DNA of 57,566 nucleotides from Desulfobacteraceae bacterium (GCA_003597945.1 QZJS01000006.1:1-57566); one strand, 5' to 3'; shown: positions 25,592 through 35,324, counted from the first letter of the stretch. Numbers and translations are program-made. The notes: a model not told the origin generated them from the sequence alone.

Positions 25592-27058
25592 ATGCCGGCT
25601 GAAGCCCAAGACAATATATCATCATCTTGTAACGGAAACACCGCAACCGGCAACCCCGGCGAAACCGCCACCATCGTGGTGGTCACCATTGTTCAGTTTC
25701 TGACCCCGTTCATGTTTTCGGCCGTGGGTGTGGCCCTGCCGGCCCTGGGCCGGGAGTTTTCCGCCAATGCCGTGCAGCTCGGCCTGATTGAAATGGCTTA
25801 TATCCTCGGGGTGGGCCTGTTTCTGCTGCCGGTGGGAAGGTTTGCCGATATTTACGGCCGCAAAAATGTTTTTATCAGCGGAACCGTGGTGATGACCGTT
25901 TCCACCATGGCTCTGGCCCTGGCCCCGGGCATCGAGTCGTTCATCCTGTTTCGATTCCTGCAGGGCACCGGGGCCGCCATGATCACTTCCACCAGCCTGG
26001 CCATCCTTTCCTGCGTGATCCCGGCCCATCGCCGGGGCCGGGCCATGGGGATCGTGGTCTCCGGGGTCTACATCGGCCTGTCCGCCGGCCCCACCCTGGC
26101 CGGACTCATGATCTCCTACCTGGGCTGGCGCTGGATTTTCTATATCGCCGTGCCGGTGGAGCTGCTGGCCATGGCCCTTGCCATCTGGAAGCTCAAAGGC
26201 GAATGGGCCGACGCCCGGGGAAAACGCTTCGACGCCTTCGGCAGCCTGATCTACATGGCGGCCCTGTTCGCGTTGATTATCGGCGTCACCCAACTAAAGG
26301 CAATGCCCGAGGCCAAATGGATGGCCATGGCCGGTCTGGGGGGCCTTTTGTTTTTTTTGTTTTATGAATCCAAAAACGACTCGCCCATTATTGACGTCGG
26401 GCTGCTGACCACCAACCGGGCCTTTACCTTAAGCAACGCGGCCACCCTGATCAATTACGCGGCATCCTTCGGCGTGGTGTTTTTCTTCAGCATCTATCTG
26501 CAGACCATCCGGGGCATCCCGCCCAAGACCGCCGGCCTCATCCTGGTGGTCCAGCCCGTGATCCAGGCCCTGCTCGCGCCCCTGGCCGGCCGGCTTTCCG
26601 ACATCCGTCCGCCGGCCCGCATCGCCACGGTGGGCATGGGCCTTTGCGCCGCCGGGCTTGCGGTAGCCGCCTGCATCACCGCCGATACGCCCCTGCTCGT
26701 GATCTTTGTCGTCCTGATCCTGCTGGGCATCGGCTTCGGGTTTTTCTCCACCCCCAATACCGCGGCCATCATGGCCAGTGTTCCGCCGGTCTATTATGGA
26801 ACCGCTTCCAGCCTGTTGGCCACCATGCGGGCCATGGGCATGCTCATCAGCATGACCATCATCACCGTGCTGCTGTCGGTTTTCATGGGCCGCCAACCCA
26901 TCACCCCGGAAACCGGCACGGCGTTTATCACCACCATGCGCTGGTCCCTGATGGTTTTCGCCCTGATGAGCGTAGCAGGCATCGCCTGCTCCCTGGGCAG
27001 GATCGCTCCCCGGCCGGTGCATCGGGGTTCTTCGGAGCCGCCGAACGGGTTAGGATAA
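25592..27058 (+). CDS. MFS transporter, DHA2 (14-span, EmrB/QacA-like) family
   Basis: 488 residues with about 14 hydrophobic segments, the first at VVVTIVQFLTPFMFSAVGVA. Motifs of drug:H+ antiporters are seen: LPVGRFADIYGRKNVFISG after TM2 (motif A) and FRFLQGTGAAMI with SGVYIGLSAGPTLAGLM (motif C). Likely exports small hydrophobic compounds. It begins five bases after vapC, so it may ride on the vapBC transcript. No dedicated regulator is adjacent. Confidence 0.9.
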   Translation: MPAEAQDNISSSCNGNTATGNPGETATIVVVTIVQFLTPFMFSAVGVALPALGREFSANAVQLGLIEMAYILGVGLFLLPVGRFADIYGRKNVFISGTVVMTVSTMALALAPGIESFILFRFLQGTGAAMITSTSLAILSCVIPAHRRGRAMGIVVSGVYIGLSAGPTLAGLMISYLGWRWIFYIAVPVELLAMALAIWKLKGEWADARGKRFDAFGSLIYMAALFALIIGVTQLKAMPEAKWMAMAGLGGLLFFLFYESKNDSPIIDVGLLTTNRAFTLSNAATLINYAASFGVVFFFSIYLQTIRGIPPKTAGLILVVQPVIQALLAPLAGRLSDIRPPARIATVGMGLCAAGLAVAACITADTPLLVIFVVLILLGIGFGFFSTPNTAAIMASVPPVYYGTASSLLATMRAMGMLISMTIITVLLSVFMGRQPITPETGTAFITTMRWSLMVFALMSVAGIACSLGRIAPRPVHRGSSEPPNGLG

Positions 27059-27104
27059 TTCAAAAAAGACAAATCTGATTGCGCGGCAACAAAACATATC
27101 GGGT

Positions 27105-27596
27105 TTATTTCTTCGTCTTTTCCCGACGAACATGTGTTTTTGCTCCCTGAGCGCGTTTCAAATATTTAACATCCGCTTTATCCTGATCCCTATTGGCCTT
27201 TTGTTTGTTTTGGATCAGGTCATCGAGTGAAATGTACCAGGCATCCACATTGCCATATTTACCCTTGACACGCCTTGCCCACGCCGCTTCAAAATCAGCA
27301 ATACCGGCAACATTTCCCATCAAATCGATCCGGACCGGCGCGACGCCCAACTGAACGATCATTTCCGGATTGGCAAGATCGCCAGCCGTTATTCCAATGT
27401 CATGTCCTCCAAAAAACTCTTGAATGACTTTGAGTATGGCCGCGGCGGATTCGGGACCGGTTTCATGCAGGATATCAAGATCTTTTGTCGCCCTCGGCCG
27501 TGCATGGAATGCAACCGCATGCGCACCGATGATAAGAAACTTGATGTTATTTGCGTTTAATAGTTCGATAAACTCTTCGTAATCTTTCTGCGCCAT
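27105..27596 (-). CDS. Nucleotidyltransferase-fold protein (DUF6036/AbiEii-like)
   Basis: 163 residues. The N-terminal half carries a nucleotidyltransferase signature, IIGAHAVAFHARPRATKDLD, with the acidic pair DLDI and a further aspartate in RIDLMG. Basic C-terminus. Proteins like this occur alone or with a small partner in toxin-antitoxin-like or phage-defence settings (AbiE-type), but also as orphan genes. It overlaps the small gene upstream by 50 bp, indicating tight coupling. Activity and target are unknown. Confidence 0.7.
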   Translation of the reverse strand: MAQKDYEEFIELLNANNIKFLIIGAHAVAFHARPRATKDLDILHETGPESAAAILKVIQEFFGGHDIGITAGDLANPEMIVQLGVAPVRIDLMGNVAGIADFEAAWARRVKGKYGNVDAWYISLDDLIQNKQKANRDQDKADVKYLKRAQGAKTHVRREKTKK

Positions 27597-27783
27597 GCTT
27601 CCCCCTGGTTTTCAAGCATCCGGACAAACACTCATCAACGGCATTCACCCTCTCATCCGGAGAAAGATCTTCAAACCAGAACCGAAAATCTTCCTGTTCC
27701 GCTTCGGCAAAAGATACCACCTTCGCCGTCCATAATCTTCCGTGTCTATCCCTTGCGCTTCCGCGTTCTTTAAGGGTCGTCAT
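27547..27783 (-). CDS. Small protein of unknown function upstream of the nucleotidyltransferase
   Basis: 78 residues from the ATG at 27783, preceded by AGAGGATAGGACG. Not recognised as a named family. Charged, with ARDRHGRLWTAKVV and FWFEDLSPDERVNAVDECL and a very basic end RLRRVYRTIKRK. Its last 50 bp overlap the nucleotidyltransferase gene, which suggests a two-gene unit; it could be the partner of a toxin-antitoxin-like pair (inference only). A longer GTG start at 27810 lacks a ribosome-binding site. Confidence 0.55.
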   Translation of the reverse strand: MTTLKERGSARDRHGRLWTAKVVSFAEAEQEDFRFWFEDLSPDERVNAVDECLSGCLKTRGKHGAERLRRVYRTIKRK

Positions 27784-28057
27784 CGTCCTATCCTCTTTAT
27801 TCAATGTCACAGCAATTCACGGCGACTACTAGTTTTTTGATTTAATTGGCTATTGAGACGTAAATTGTATGAAATTATAGACTGGCCGGCTCAAATTGTA
27901 AAGGTCATACCTTTTTGCACGGTAAAAAACCGTCAGAAATTGACATGGCCGGGTGGCGTTGACAAAATGTGGAAACAGCAATTTGGGCGGATTGAAAATC
28001 CGGTTCAAAAATAAAGGGCTTTCAGAAAAAGGGGATTATAATAGGCATTTCTCCCCA

Positions 28058-29608
28058 TCACAGTGCCAGTTCGATCAGATGCGGGCCGCCCTCGGACAGG
28101 GCTTTTTCAAATGCCTGGGCCATGCCCTCGCAGGTGTCGACCGATACCGAGGGGACGCCGTGTGCCTGGCCGAGTTTCACCCAGTTAATGCCGGACAAAT
28201 CGGTCATGCGGCCGGCGTTGGCTCCGGGAGAAAGGTTGCCGGCCCGGGCCATCTCCAGTTTTAAAATATCGTAGGACCGGTTCGAACAGATCAGGGTGAT
28301 GACGTTTAATCCTTCCCGCGCCTGGGTCCACAGGGACTGAATGGTGTACATGGCACTGCCGTCGGCCTGGAAATCGATCACCGGCCGATCCGGGCAGGCA
28401 ATGGCGGCTCCCGTGGCGCAGGGCGGCCCCTGACCGATGGAACCACCGGTCAGGGCCAGGAGGGTAAACCGGGGACAGGTGTTGATCAGAGCATGATAAG
28501 CCAGACTGTTGGTTATGGCTTCTTCCACCACAATGGCGTTTTCCGGCTGCAGGGCCGCCAGCACGGCGCCGGCCTTTGCCCCGTCCAGCCGGCCCGAGGG
28601 CATGTCCGGACGTCGGGGGACCGACAGGACTCCGGAATCGGGTTTATTCGGCGCATTCAGGGCATCGGCAATCATGGAGAGAGCATCAAGGGCCGCCCCG
28701 TCGCCTCTTTCCATCACCAGTCGCTGTTGATCATCCCGGATGAAAACACTCGGCAGGCCTTCATATCCGAAAAACGCCACGGGCGCGCGGGTGCCGATGC
28801 ACACAATTCCCTCATAAGGCTTTAACGCCTCCAGGGCCATTTCCGGCAGATAGGGAATCCGGTGAATATCGGGATACCCGGCCCCCTGCTCCAGCCGGGC
28901 AGGAAAGGTATCATAAAACAAATCGCAACCGGTTTTGGTTTTGATCCGGGCCGCCATCATCAGGCCTGTTTCGGATAATGCCCGCCCACCCAGAATCAGG
29001 GCGCACCGTTTTTCGCGCCCCAGCATGGCCACAGCCTGTCCGATCCATTTTTCATCGATTCCGGAACGGTCGCCATCAGAAACGATAGCCTCCGAAGAGT
29101 CTGTCGTTTCCACACATTCCGCCCATTGAAAATCATTGGGCACGATCAGAGTAGCCATCTGACCGTTTATGGCCCGGGCAACGGCCTCTTTGGTATCCCG
29201 GCCGAAATGCCCGGCTGTTTTTACCGTGCGATGCCATCCGGACACGCTTCCGGCCAGGGCATCGATATCCATGGCCAGCAGGGGATCAAAAGGGAGGTGC
29301 CAGCTCGCATGCTCCCCCACTACATTGAACATGGGGACCCGGGCCCGCCGGGCATTATGGAGGTTGGCGACGCCGTTGGCAAAACCCGGCCCCAGGTGCA
29401 GCAGGGTCATGGCCGGTTTTCCGGCCATGCGGGCATAGCCGTCCGCCGCGCCGGTGCACACCCCTTCAAACAGCCCCAGCACGGCCCGCATGCCGGCGAC
29501 CTTGTCCAGAGCGTTTACCAGCGGCATTTCCGTAGTGCCGGGGTTGGCGAAACAGACATCGATACCGGCCTTGACGGCGTATTGAATGATAAAATCCGCG
29601 TTGTTCAT
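28058..29608 (-). CDS. Thiamine-diphosphate enzyme, acetolactate synthase large-subunit-like
   Basis: 516 residues. Three-domain ThDP fold: the PYR domain with the catalytic Glu in LGLFEGVCTGAADGYARM, the central domain, and the PP domain with DFQADGSAMYTIQSLWTQ and CSNRSYDIL. Such proteins are annotated as acetolactate synthase or benzoylformate decarboxylase-like, but this subgroup usually lacks a regulatory subunit and its reaction is unproven. Nothing in the window encodes an IlvH partner. The start at 29608 is preceded by GGGAGG at 11 bases; the frame upstream of it is not family-like. Cytosolic. Confidence 0.8.
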   Translation of the reverse strand: MNNADFIIQYAVKAGIDVCFANPGTTEMPLVNALDKVAGMRAVLGLFEGVCTGAADGYARMAGKPAMTLLHLGPGFANGVANLHNARRARVPMFNVVGEHASWHLPFDPLLAMDIDALAGSVSGWHRTVKTAGHFGRDTKEAVARAINGQMATLIVPNDFQWAECVETTDSSEAIVSDGDRSGIDEKWIGQAVAMLGREKRCALILGGRALSETGLMMAARIKTKTGCDLFYDTFPARLEQGAGYPDIHRIPYLPEMALEALKPYEGIVCIGTRAPVAFFGYEGLPSVFIRDDQQRLVMERGDGAALDALSMIADALNAPNKPDSGVLSVPRRPDMPSGRLDGAKAGAVLAALQPENAIVVEEAITNSLAYHALINTCPRFTLLALTGGSIGQGPPCATGAAIACPDRPVIDFQADGSAMYTIQSLWTQAREGLNVITLICSNRSYDILKLEMARAGNLSPGANAGRMTDLSGINWVKLGQAHGVPSVSVDTCEGMAQAFEKALSEGGPHLIELAL

Positions 29609-29729
29609 ATAACAATAAACCTCCCTTAATGACGGCATGACAAAATATAAAATCGGTGGTTTCGATGGCTTTGGTTTATGTTTGACAGGCAGGCAACTGC
29701 ATAAAATTCCTTGATCGCCTACCCGCGAA

Positions 29730-31451
29730 TTAAAACGTTCGGGCCGCAACCCCTTTTCCGCCGGCAATTCCCCGCAGCACGATCAGCCCCTCAGTCAACA
29801 GCCAAACGTTTAAGCCCATGACCAGGGACCCGATGCCGAAGAGCAGCCAGTTGCGGGTGATAAAATATTCCTCAATATTAAGCACCATGGCCCAGGATGT
29901 GATGGCCAGCATGAAAAACATGGGCAGAAACGTATAGACGGCCCGGATATTTTTGCGTACCAGGTAAATGGTGATCGCCAGAAGGGCCAGGCCCGCCAGG
30001 AGTTGATTGACCGTGCCGAAAAGGGGCCAGAGCTTCAGGGCGCCCTTGCCGGTGCCGTCGTAAAAGGCCAGGGCCAGGGCCGTGCCCACGGCAACAAATG
30101 TGGCCATCACATTATTCGTCAAGGGCTTTACCGAGACGGCCTTTCCCAGCTCCACCAGAATATATCGCTGGATCCGCGTGGCCGTGTCCACGGTGGTAGC
30201 CGCAAAGGAAACGATGAAAACCGCCATGATCGCCAGACAGAAGGAATGGGACAGCCCGATCCCCTCGACCATGTTGGCCGAACCGTAGATAAAGGCGGCC
30301 AGTTTGGAACCCAGGCCGTCGGCGGCCTGCCAGGTGGCGTAATGGGTATTAAATGCCGCCACGCCGGTATGCACCTGGCCGTTGATGTCAAGCCCCATTC
30401 CCAGGCCGGCGGTGCAGGCGATCACCACCAGGATGGCCAGAGCGCCTTCCATGAGCATGCTCCCGTAGGAAATAAACTGGGCGTCGGACTCACTGGCGCA
30501 CTGCTTTGAAGACGTGCCCGAGCTGACCAGGCAGTGAAACCCGGAAATGGCCCCGCAGGCGATGATCACGAAAATAAAAGGAAGCAGGGCCGGCGCGCCC
30601 GACGGATCAACATGGATCGCGGGCGCCACCACCGTGGGCCGGGTCCATAAAATGCCGCCAACGATCAAACCCATGGCGATCATGAGCTGATGGGAATTAA
30701 TGTAATCCCTCGGCTGAAGCAGCATCTGCACCGGCAAAAGGGAAGCAATAAGAGCATACCCGAGCACGATGACAATCCACACGGATAAGACGCCGATGGG
30801 GCCAAGCCCTGTAGCGGAAAGATCCACCGGAACCAGGCTTCCCACCCAGACAAAAACATACATCAGGGTCACGGCCACGATACTGGGCCAGAAAATATTG
30901 CCTTTTTTCCGGTAGACCCACCAGCCCAGAATCATGGCAATGGGGATTTCCGTCCAGATCGGAATTACGGACTGGGGATACATGGTAAACAAAATGGCGA
31001 TGATCAGACCGAATACCGCGATGACGATCCAGAGCTCAAAAAAAATGATAAGCAGAAACAACAGCCTGACCCGCGGGCTGATCAGATCAGCCGCCACATC
31101 GCCGATGGAGCGGCCCTGTTTTCGCATGGAAACAATCAGCGCACCGAAATCATGCACCGCGCCGAGAAATATCGTTCCCAAAATGATCCAGGCCACGGCC
31201 GGAACCCAGCCCCAGATCACGGCGATGGCCGGCCCCACAATGGGGCCCAGCCCGGCAATGGAGGTAAAATGATGCCCGAACAGTATATGCCTTGACGTGG
31301 GCACAAAATCGTAATCATCCCTCAAGGCGCCGCTGGGACAGGCATTTTCCGGCCGTATCCTGAAAATCCGGCCCGCCAGAAACCGGCCGTAGGTAAAATA
31401 AGCCACCCCGAAAGCCCCTGCCGCAAACACAGCCAGAATCAACGCATTCAT
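29730..31451 (-). CDS. cstA: Carbon starvation protein A, peptide/pyruvate transporter family
   Basis: 573 residues with many membrane spans. Family landmarks: FGVAYFTYGRFLAGRIFRI at the N-terminus, TSRHILFGHHFTSIAGLGPI, GPAIAVIWGWVPAVAWIILG, and GAISGFHCLVSSGTSSKQ. CstA-type carriers import peptides or pyruvate in studied bacteria. It is shorter than E. coli CstA (about 700 aa), as is common in anaerobes. GGGGGA precedes the ATG. It lies on the same strand as the ThDP gene, 121 bp upstream of it; a pyruvate link is possible but speculative. Confidence 0.93.
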   Translation of the reverse strand: MNALILAVFAAGAFGVAYFTYGRFLAGRIFRIRPENACPSGALRDDYDFVPTSRHILFGHHFTSIAGLGPIVGPAIAVIWGWVPAVAWIILGTIFLGAVHDFGALIVSMRKQGRSIGDVAADLISPRVRLLFLLIIFFELWIVIAVFGLIIAILFTMYPQSVIPIWTEIPIAMILGWWVYRKKGNIFWPSIVAVTLMYVFVWVGSLVPVDLSATGLGPIGVLSVWIVIVLGYALIASLLPVQMLLQPRDYINSHQLMIAMGLIVGGILWTRPTVVAPAIHVDPSGAPALLPFIFVIIACGAISGFHCLVSSGTSSKQCASESDAQFISYGSMLMEGALAILVVIACTAGLGMGLDINGQVHTGVAAFNTHYATWQAADGLGSKLAAFIYGSANMVEGIGLSHSFCLAIMAVFIVSFAATTVDTATRIQRYILVELGKAVSVKPLTNNVMATFVAVGTALALAFYDGTGKGALKLWPLFGTVNQLLAGLALLAITIYLVRKNIRAVYTFLPMFFMLAITSWAMVLNIEEYFITRNWLLFGIGSLVMGLNVWLLTEGLIVLRGIAGGKGVAARTF

Positions 31452-31609
31452 CGCCTGTCCCCCTGTCGACTTATACTGCCTGATGCGCCTGAGTTACTGA
31501 TAATGAAATCAAAAAATCCGGCCATGCATCTATCATCTTTTTACATAGAATTCAAAAGTTTTATCCGGTCCTTTTTTTATAAAAGGGCCTTGCCTTAGCG
31601 CTGTAAAGT

Positions 31610-31724
31610 GGTCAAACCTTATTGTGACTCATTGAAAAATCGGGATGTAGCGGGACCATGATGCCAAAAAATACTTCAAAATTATAAGCTTCACCGCCAA
31701 TAAATCACAAATCAAGGTTTGACC
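31610..31724. repeat. Short element bounded by inverted repeats
   Basis: GGTCAAACCTT (31610-31620) and AAGGTTTGACC (31714-31724) are exact inverted repeats, and the similarity extends a further seven or so bases inward (ATTGTGA against ATTTGTGA). The roughly 115-bp unit has no coding capacity. It may be a relic of a small non-autonomous element. The rest of the 31452-31818 gap shows nothing else clear. Confidence 0.4.
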
Positions 31725-31818
31725 CCCCACATAATGCATTGACAGTCTGGGATGCCGGGAATAAATTCCAATTATCCGATCGATCCGCGGTCTTTTCATT
31801 TTAGGGAGGCGTATCCGA

Positions 31819-31935
31819 ATGTCGGTCTGGGAAATTGCGGTGACCCGCCAATTACGGCAAGTGGGGATAGTGCATCATTTTTTGGCTTCGACCGTCGGGC
31901 TGATGGATTCGCCGTGCGGTAATATCGCCTTATGA
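31819..31935 (+). CDS. Possible 38-aa upstream peptide, translationally coupled to the carrier gene
   Basis: An ATG at 31819 lies eight bases after AGGGAGG, the best ribosome-binding site in the region. The frame (MSVWEIAVTRQLRQ...) runs 38 codons to a TGA at 31933-31935 that overlaps the ATG of the carrier gene (ATGA). The carrier itself has no good site of its own, so coupling from this peptide could drive its translation. No family is recognised. It may be a leader peptide or chance. Confidence 0.35.
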   Translation: MSVWEIAVTRQLRQVGIVHHFLASTVGLMDSPCGNIAL

Positions 31936-33161
31936 TCTCGGTCGCCGCTGCTATTTTCATCCTGACCTACGCGGGCGTGGCCGTGGGCCGGATACCGGGA
32001 CTGATGCTGGACCGGACCGGCATTGCCCTGCTCGGGGCCATCGCCATGGTGGTTTTCGGCGTGATTTCCGTAGAGCAGGCGGCGGACGCCGTGGACGTGT
32101 CAACGATCCTGCTGCTTTATGCCCTGATGATCGTCTCGGCCCAGCTCCGGCTCGGGGGATTCTACACCTGGGCGGTCCTGAAAAGCACGGCCTTTCTGGA
32201 CTATCCCCGGACCTTTCTGTTTTCCGTGATGATGCTTTCGGCTGCCCTTTCCGCCATCCTGGCCAACGATATTGTCTGCCTGGCCTTCACTCCGGTACTG
32301 GCCGTGACCCTGCTCACCGCGCGGGTCAACCCGGCGCCGTTTCTGATCGGCCTGGCCATGGCCAGCAATATCGGGTCGGCCGCCACCATCATCGGCAACC
32401 CGCAAAACATGCTCATCGGGCAGATGGGGCGTCTCGACTTCGGCCAATTCATGGCATGGTGCGGCCCGCCGTCCATGGCCGCCCTGCTGGCCGCCTATCT
32501 GCTGATCTGCCGGCTTTACCGGGGTCGGTTTGCTGTTTCACTACTACCGGGGCGGATGCCTCCAAAAAACGGAGTGTGGCCGGAGTTCAATGCCTGGCAG
32601 AGCGGCAAAGGGCTGATGGCCGCGGCCGCGCTCATGGTTCTTTTCTTTTCCCCGGTACCCCGGGAATATGCGGCCATCGGCGTGGCGGGGGTGCTGCTGT
32701 GCAGCCGGAAACTGCGATCAAGGAGCATGCTGGAATTCATCGACTGGCACCTGATCACCCTGTTCTGCGCATTGTTTGTTATTATCCAGGGAATTGTCGC
32801 ATACGATATCCCGGCCGCGGTAATCGCTCATCTGGGTCGATACGGCATTGACCCGGGCAACCTTTTCATCCTCACCGGCGTATCCGCCGTCATGAGCAAC
32901 ATGGTCAGCAATGTGCCGGCCGTGATTCTGCTGATCCAGTTTCTGAATCCCGCCGATCCGGCGGCATGGCATGTGCTGGCGGTTTCTTCCACCTTTGCGG
33001 GCAACCTGATTGTCATCGGCAGCATCGCCAACCTGATCGTAATTGAACAGGCCAGAAACTTCGGAATCGAGATCGGATTTAAGGAGCACGCCCGTGCGGG
33101 TATCCCCGTGACGCTGATATCTATTGCCATTCTTTGCGGCTGGATCCTGTTGACAAGCTGA
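31932..33161 (+). CDS. ArsB/NhaD-superfamily membrane carrier (SLC13-like anion transporter)
   Basis: 409 residues with about 10-11 membrane spans. The two family hairpin motifs are SNIGSAATIIGNPQNMLIG in the first half and SNMVSNVPAVILLI with AGNLIVIGSIANLIV in the second. This family includes arsenite, Na+/H+ and dicarboxylate/sulfate carriers; the Ser-Asn and Gly-Asn-Pro motifs do not decide which. No ars genes are adjacent. Its start overlaps the stop of a 38-codon upstream frame. Confidence 0.85.
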   Translation: MISVAAAIFILTYAGVAVGRIPGLMLDRTGIALLGAIAMVVFGVISVEQAADAVDVSTILLLYALMIVSAQLRLGGFYTWAVLKSTAFLDYPRTFLFSVMMLSAALSAILANDIVCLAFTPVLAVTLLTARVNPAPFLIGLAMASNIGSAATIIGNPQNMLIGQMGRLDFGQFMAWCGPPSMAALLAAYLLICRLYRGRFAVSLLPGRMPPKNGVWPEFNAWQSGKGLMAAAALMVLFFSPVPREYAAIGVAGVLLCSRKLRSRSMLEFIDWHLITLFCALFVIIQGIVAYDIPAAVIAHLGRYGIDPGNLFILTGVSAVMSNMVSNVPAVILLIQFLNPADPAAWHVLAVSSTFAGNLIVIGSIANLIVIEQARNFGIEIGFKEHARAGIPVTLISIAILCGWILLTS

Positions 33162-33265
33162 TATGACGCCTCCGGGTTTCGGCTTTGGGTGTGCGGCGCT
33201 ATCAGCCGGCGACATCATGAAAATAGCCGTTCATGACCGGACGTGCAGTTTGAAAAAACTTCTTT

Positions 33266-35155
33266 TTACGATGGAAACTCCCGAAGCATTTCGTGGATGC
33301 CTTTATGCATTTCATACCAGAACTCATAGGCGGCGGCGTATTCATCTTTTTCGAAACGATCGATCCATTGGTTCAGTTCGTCGTGGTTGTCGCCATCGAT
33401 TTCCTTTTTGTTTTTCAAAAATGTGGACACCATGTCGCGGGCCCGCTTTGGTTCCCAGAAAACAGAGGCGTTGCGGCTGGTAATGCGGCTTGCGGTCAGA
33501 TTTATGGAACGCAGAAACGCTTCCCCACACCCGAAAAGATTTTCCACGATATCGGGTATCAGCGTTTCGGCCCAGGCCCGGTGGAAACGGCAGATTCCCA
33601 TGTTGTCTACCATCAGCTCCTTGAGCATGCGCCGGGCGTTTTCTCTTCCCAGTTCACGGGGTGGTAAAAAATTCCGGCCGTAGTGCATGTAATATTTACC
33701 CGTTATGGCCATGGGCGCAAAGGCCCCGGGTGTCCAGTACTGATTGGGAACAACCCAGCCCTGGCGGGCAAAGGCGTTGTATACAAACCGATCCAGCACC
33801 GGCGTCCCCTTTTCCCGCGCGAGACGGCGTGCAAATTTCCTGGCCCCGAACCGCAACGGTATTTTTCCATCAGGTTGGCTCATCTGATCCAGCAGGGCCA
33901 TGCCAAGTTTTGCATTGTGCATGGAGTCTTCTACCACGTCAAAGTCCGCCGTCTCCCATTTGGGCATCCGGTCCACCCCCAGGTCCCCGGGTGTGATTAG
34001 CCCGTCGTCCATGCAGTCCATGAGCCATGCCAGAATCCCGCCGACAGAGATGGCGTCAAAACCCAGGCGGTCGGCATGGTGGTTGAGCTGCTCGGCGGCC
34101 CGCTGGTCGAAGATGCCGCATAGCGGCCCCATGGACTGATAAGGTTCGTAGTCTTTTTTATAGATGCCGTGCATTTTTTTGCAAACCGCCGCGCACGGCT
34201 CGCCGCAATTGCGCTGCTGTTTGGTTTGTATGGTCTCCTCGTTGAACTGTTTGAGGTAATGATTGACGATAAACCGCTGGTGAAAATCCCGGCGCGCCTC
34301 CTGACTCCAGTAGATGGTGCGGTAATTAAACGCCAGGATATCGCCGCCCATTGTGGCGTAATTAGCCCCGAACGTGCCGCCTGTTTCGAGTTTCGGATCA
34401 TAACGGTATTTGGTGGTGGCCTCCATATCCTTGGCCGCCATCCGCTGGTTGAATTTGTCTTCGAACCATTCGTCCGCCACGGAGCGATCACGGAAATCCT
34501 CATCAATATGGGTTCCGCCGTATATGACGCCCACAAGACCATGCTCCTGAAACAGCTTGCTGCCGAAGCCGCCTCTGCCGGCCCAGGTATCCACAGGGGT
34601 AAGCACCCCCTTTTTTACCGGAGCCGAGGCAATGGCCCCGAAATCAGTATAACGGGCGGCCGGACCCGCGGCCAGAACCCGGAGATCCTTTTCATACCGC
34701 TCCCCGAACATCCGGATGGCCTCTTCCATCACGGCATAAACCCCTTTTCGGCCCTGGTCCCAGATCTTTTCCGGCACGACCGGAACCAGTTCCACCGCGA
34801 TTTCTTCGCCGTGGCTGCGGTTTAAGTACAAGAGCGAAGGCTGCGGGGCTTTGCCGATAAGGCTGAGTATGTTGATGCCGAGGTTGTCAAAAACCAGGGC
34901 CGCCCCTCCCATGGAGGAGACATAAAAACCGTGCCAGCAGGGAGAAATCCCGGCGAATATGAGCCGGTTGGATCCGGGAAACACGGAGCCGGCCAGAAGC
35001 CCGGCGCCGATGGTCAAGGCGTTATGCTTGAAGGCCAGATGAATCCCCATATCCACGGGACCGAAAAAATCGCCCACACGGTAGCGCTGCATGCGGTAAA
35101 AGCCCGTGGCGGCATCCAGCATCAGCACTTTGAGTTCATATTTTTTATCAGGCAT
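33266..35155 (-). CDS. Aldehyde:ferredoxin oxidoreductase-family tungsten/molybdenum enzyme
   Basis: 629 residues, normal for the AOR family: tungstopterin enzymes with a [4Fe-4S] cluster that oxidise aldehydes to acids or reduce acids with ferredoxin. Seen: N-terminal AOR domain with AFKHNALTIGAGLLAGSVFP and GINILSLIGKAP, the central cysteine set NCGEPCAAVCKK, and DRLGFDAISVGGILAWLMDC. The cysteine spacing reads C-x3-C-x3-C, whereas the characterised AOR has C-x2-C-x3-C; a late cysteine (LFGCGEAF) could be the fourth ligand. No ferredoxin-like subunit is adjacent. No Tat signal, so cytosolic. Substrate unknown. Confidence 0.88.
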   Translation of the reverse strand: MPDKKYELKVLMLDAATGFYRMQRYRVGDFFGPVDMGIHLAFKHNALTIGAGLLAGSVFPGSNRLIFAGISPCWHGFYVSSMGGAALVFDNLGINILSLIGKAPQPSLLYLNRSHGEEIAVELVPVVPEKIWDQGRKGVYAVMEEAIRMFGERYEKDLRVLAAGPAARYTDFGAIASAPVKKGVLTPVDTWAGRGGFGSKLFQEHGLVGVIYGGTHIDEDFRDRSVADEWFEDKFNQRMAAKDMEATTKYRYDPKLETGGTFGANYATMGGDILAFNYRTIYWSQEARRDFHQRFIVNHYLKQFNEETIQTKQQRNCGEPCAAVCKKMHGIYKKDYEPYQSMGPLCGIFDQRAAEQLNHHADRLGFDAISVGGILAWLMDCMDDGLITPGDLGVDRMPKWETADFDVVEDSMHNAKLGMALLDQMSQPDGKIPLRFGARKFARRLAREKGTPVLDRFVYNAFARQGWVVPNQYWTPGAFAPMAITGKYYMHYGRNFLPPRELGRENARRMLKELMVDNMGICRFHRAWAETLIPDIVENLFGCGEAFLRSINLTASRITSRNASVFWEPKRARDMVSTFLKNKKEIDGDNHDELNQWIDRFEKDEYAAAYEFWYEMHKGIHEMLREFPS

Positions 35156-35324
35156 TTCGTCGACCGTCTCCTTGCCGTCCCATGCTTATATAATGCGCTT
35201 GGCGCACACAAATTGGTTGCCATTGGAAATAACGATACGAAGACTTGATTATAAACGAAATAGGGTTCAATCTCAACCCTCAGTTTAAACAATAGATTCC
35301 GGAAACTCATTAACAACTCCGTAA

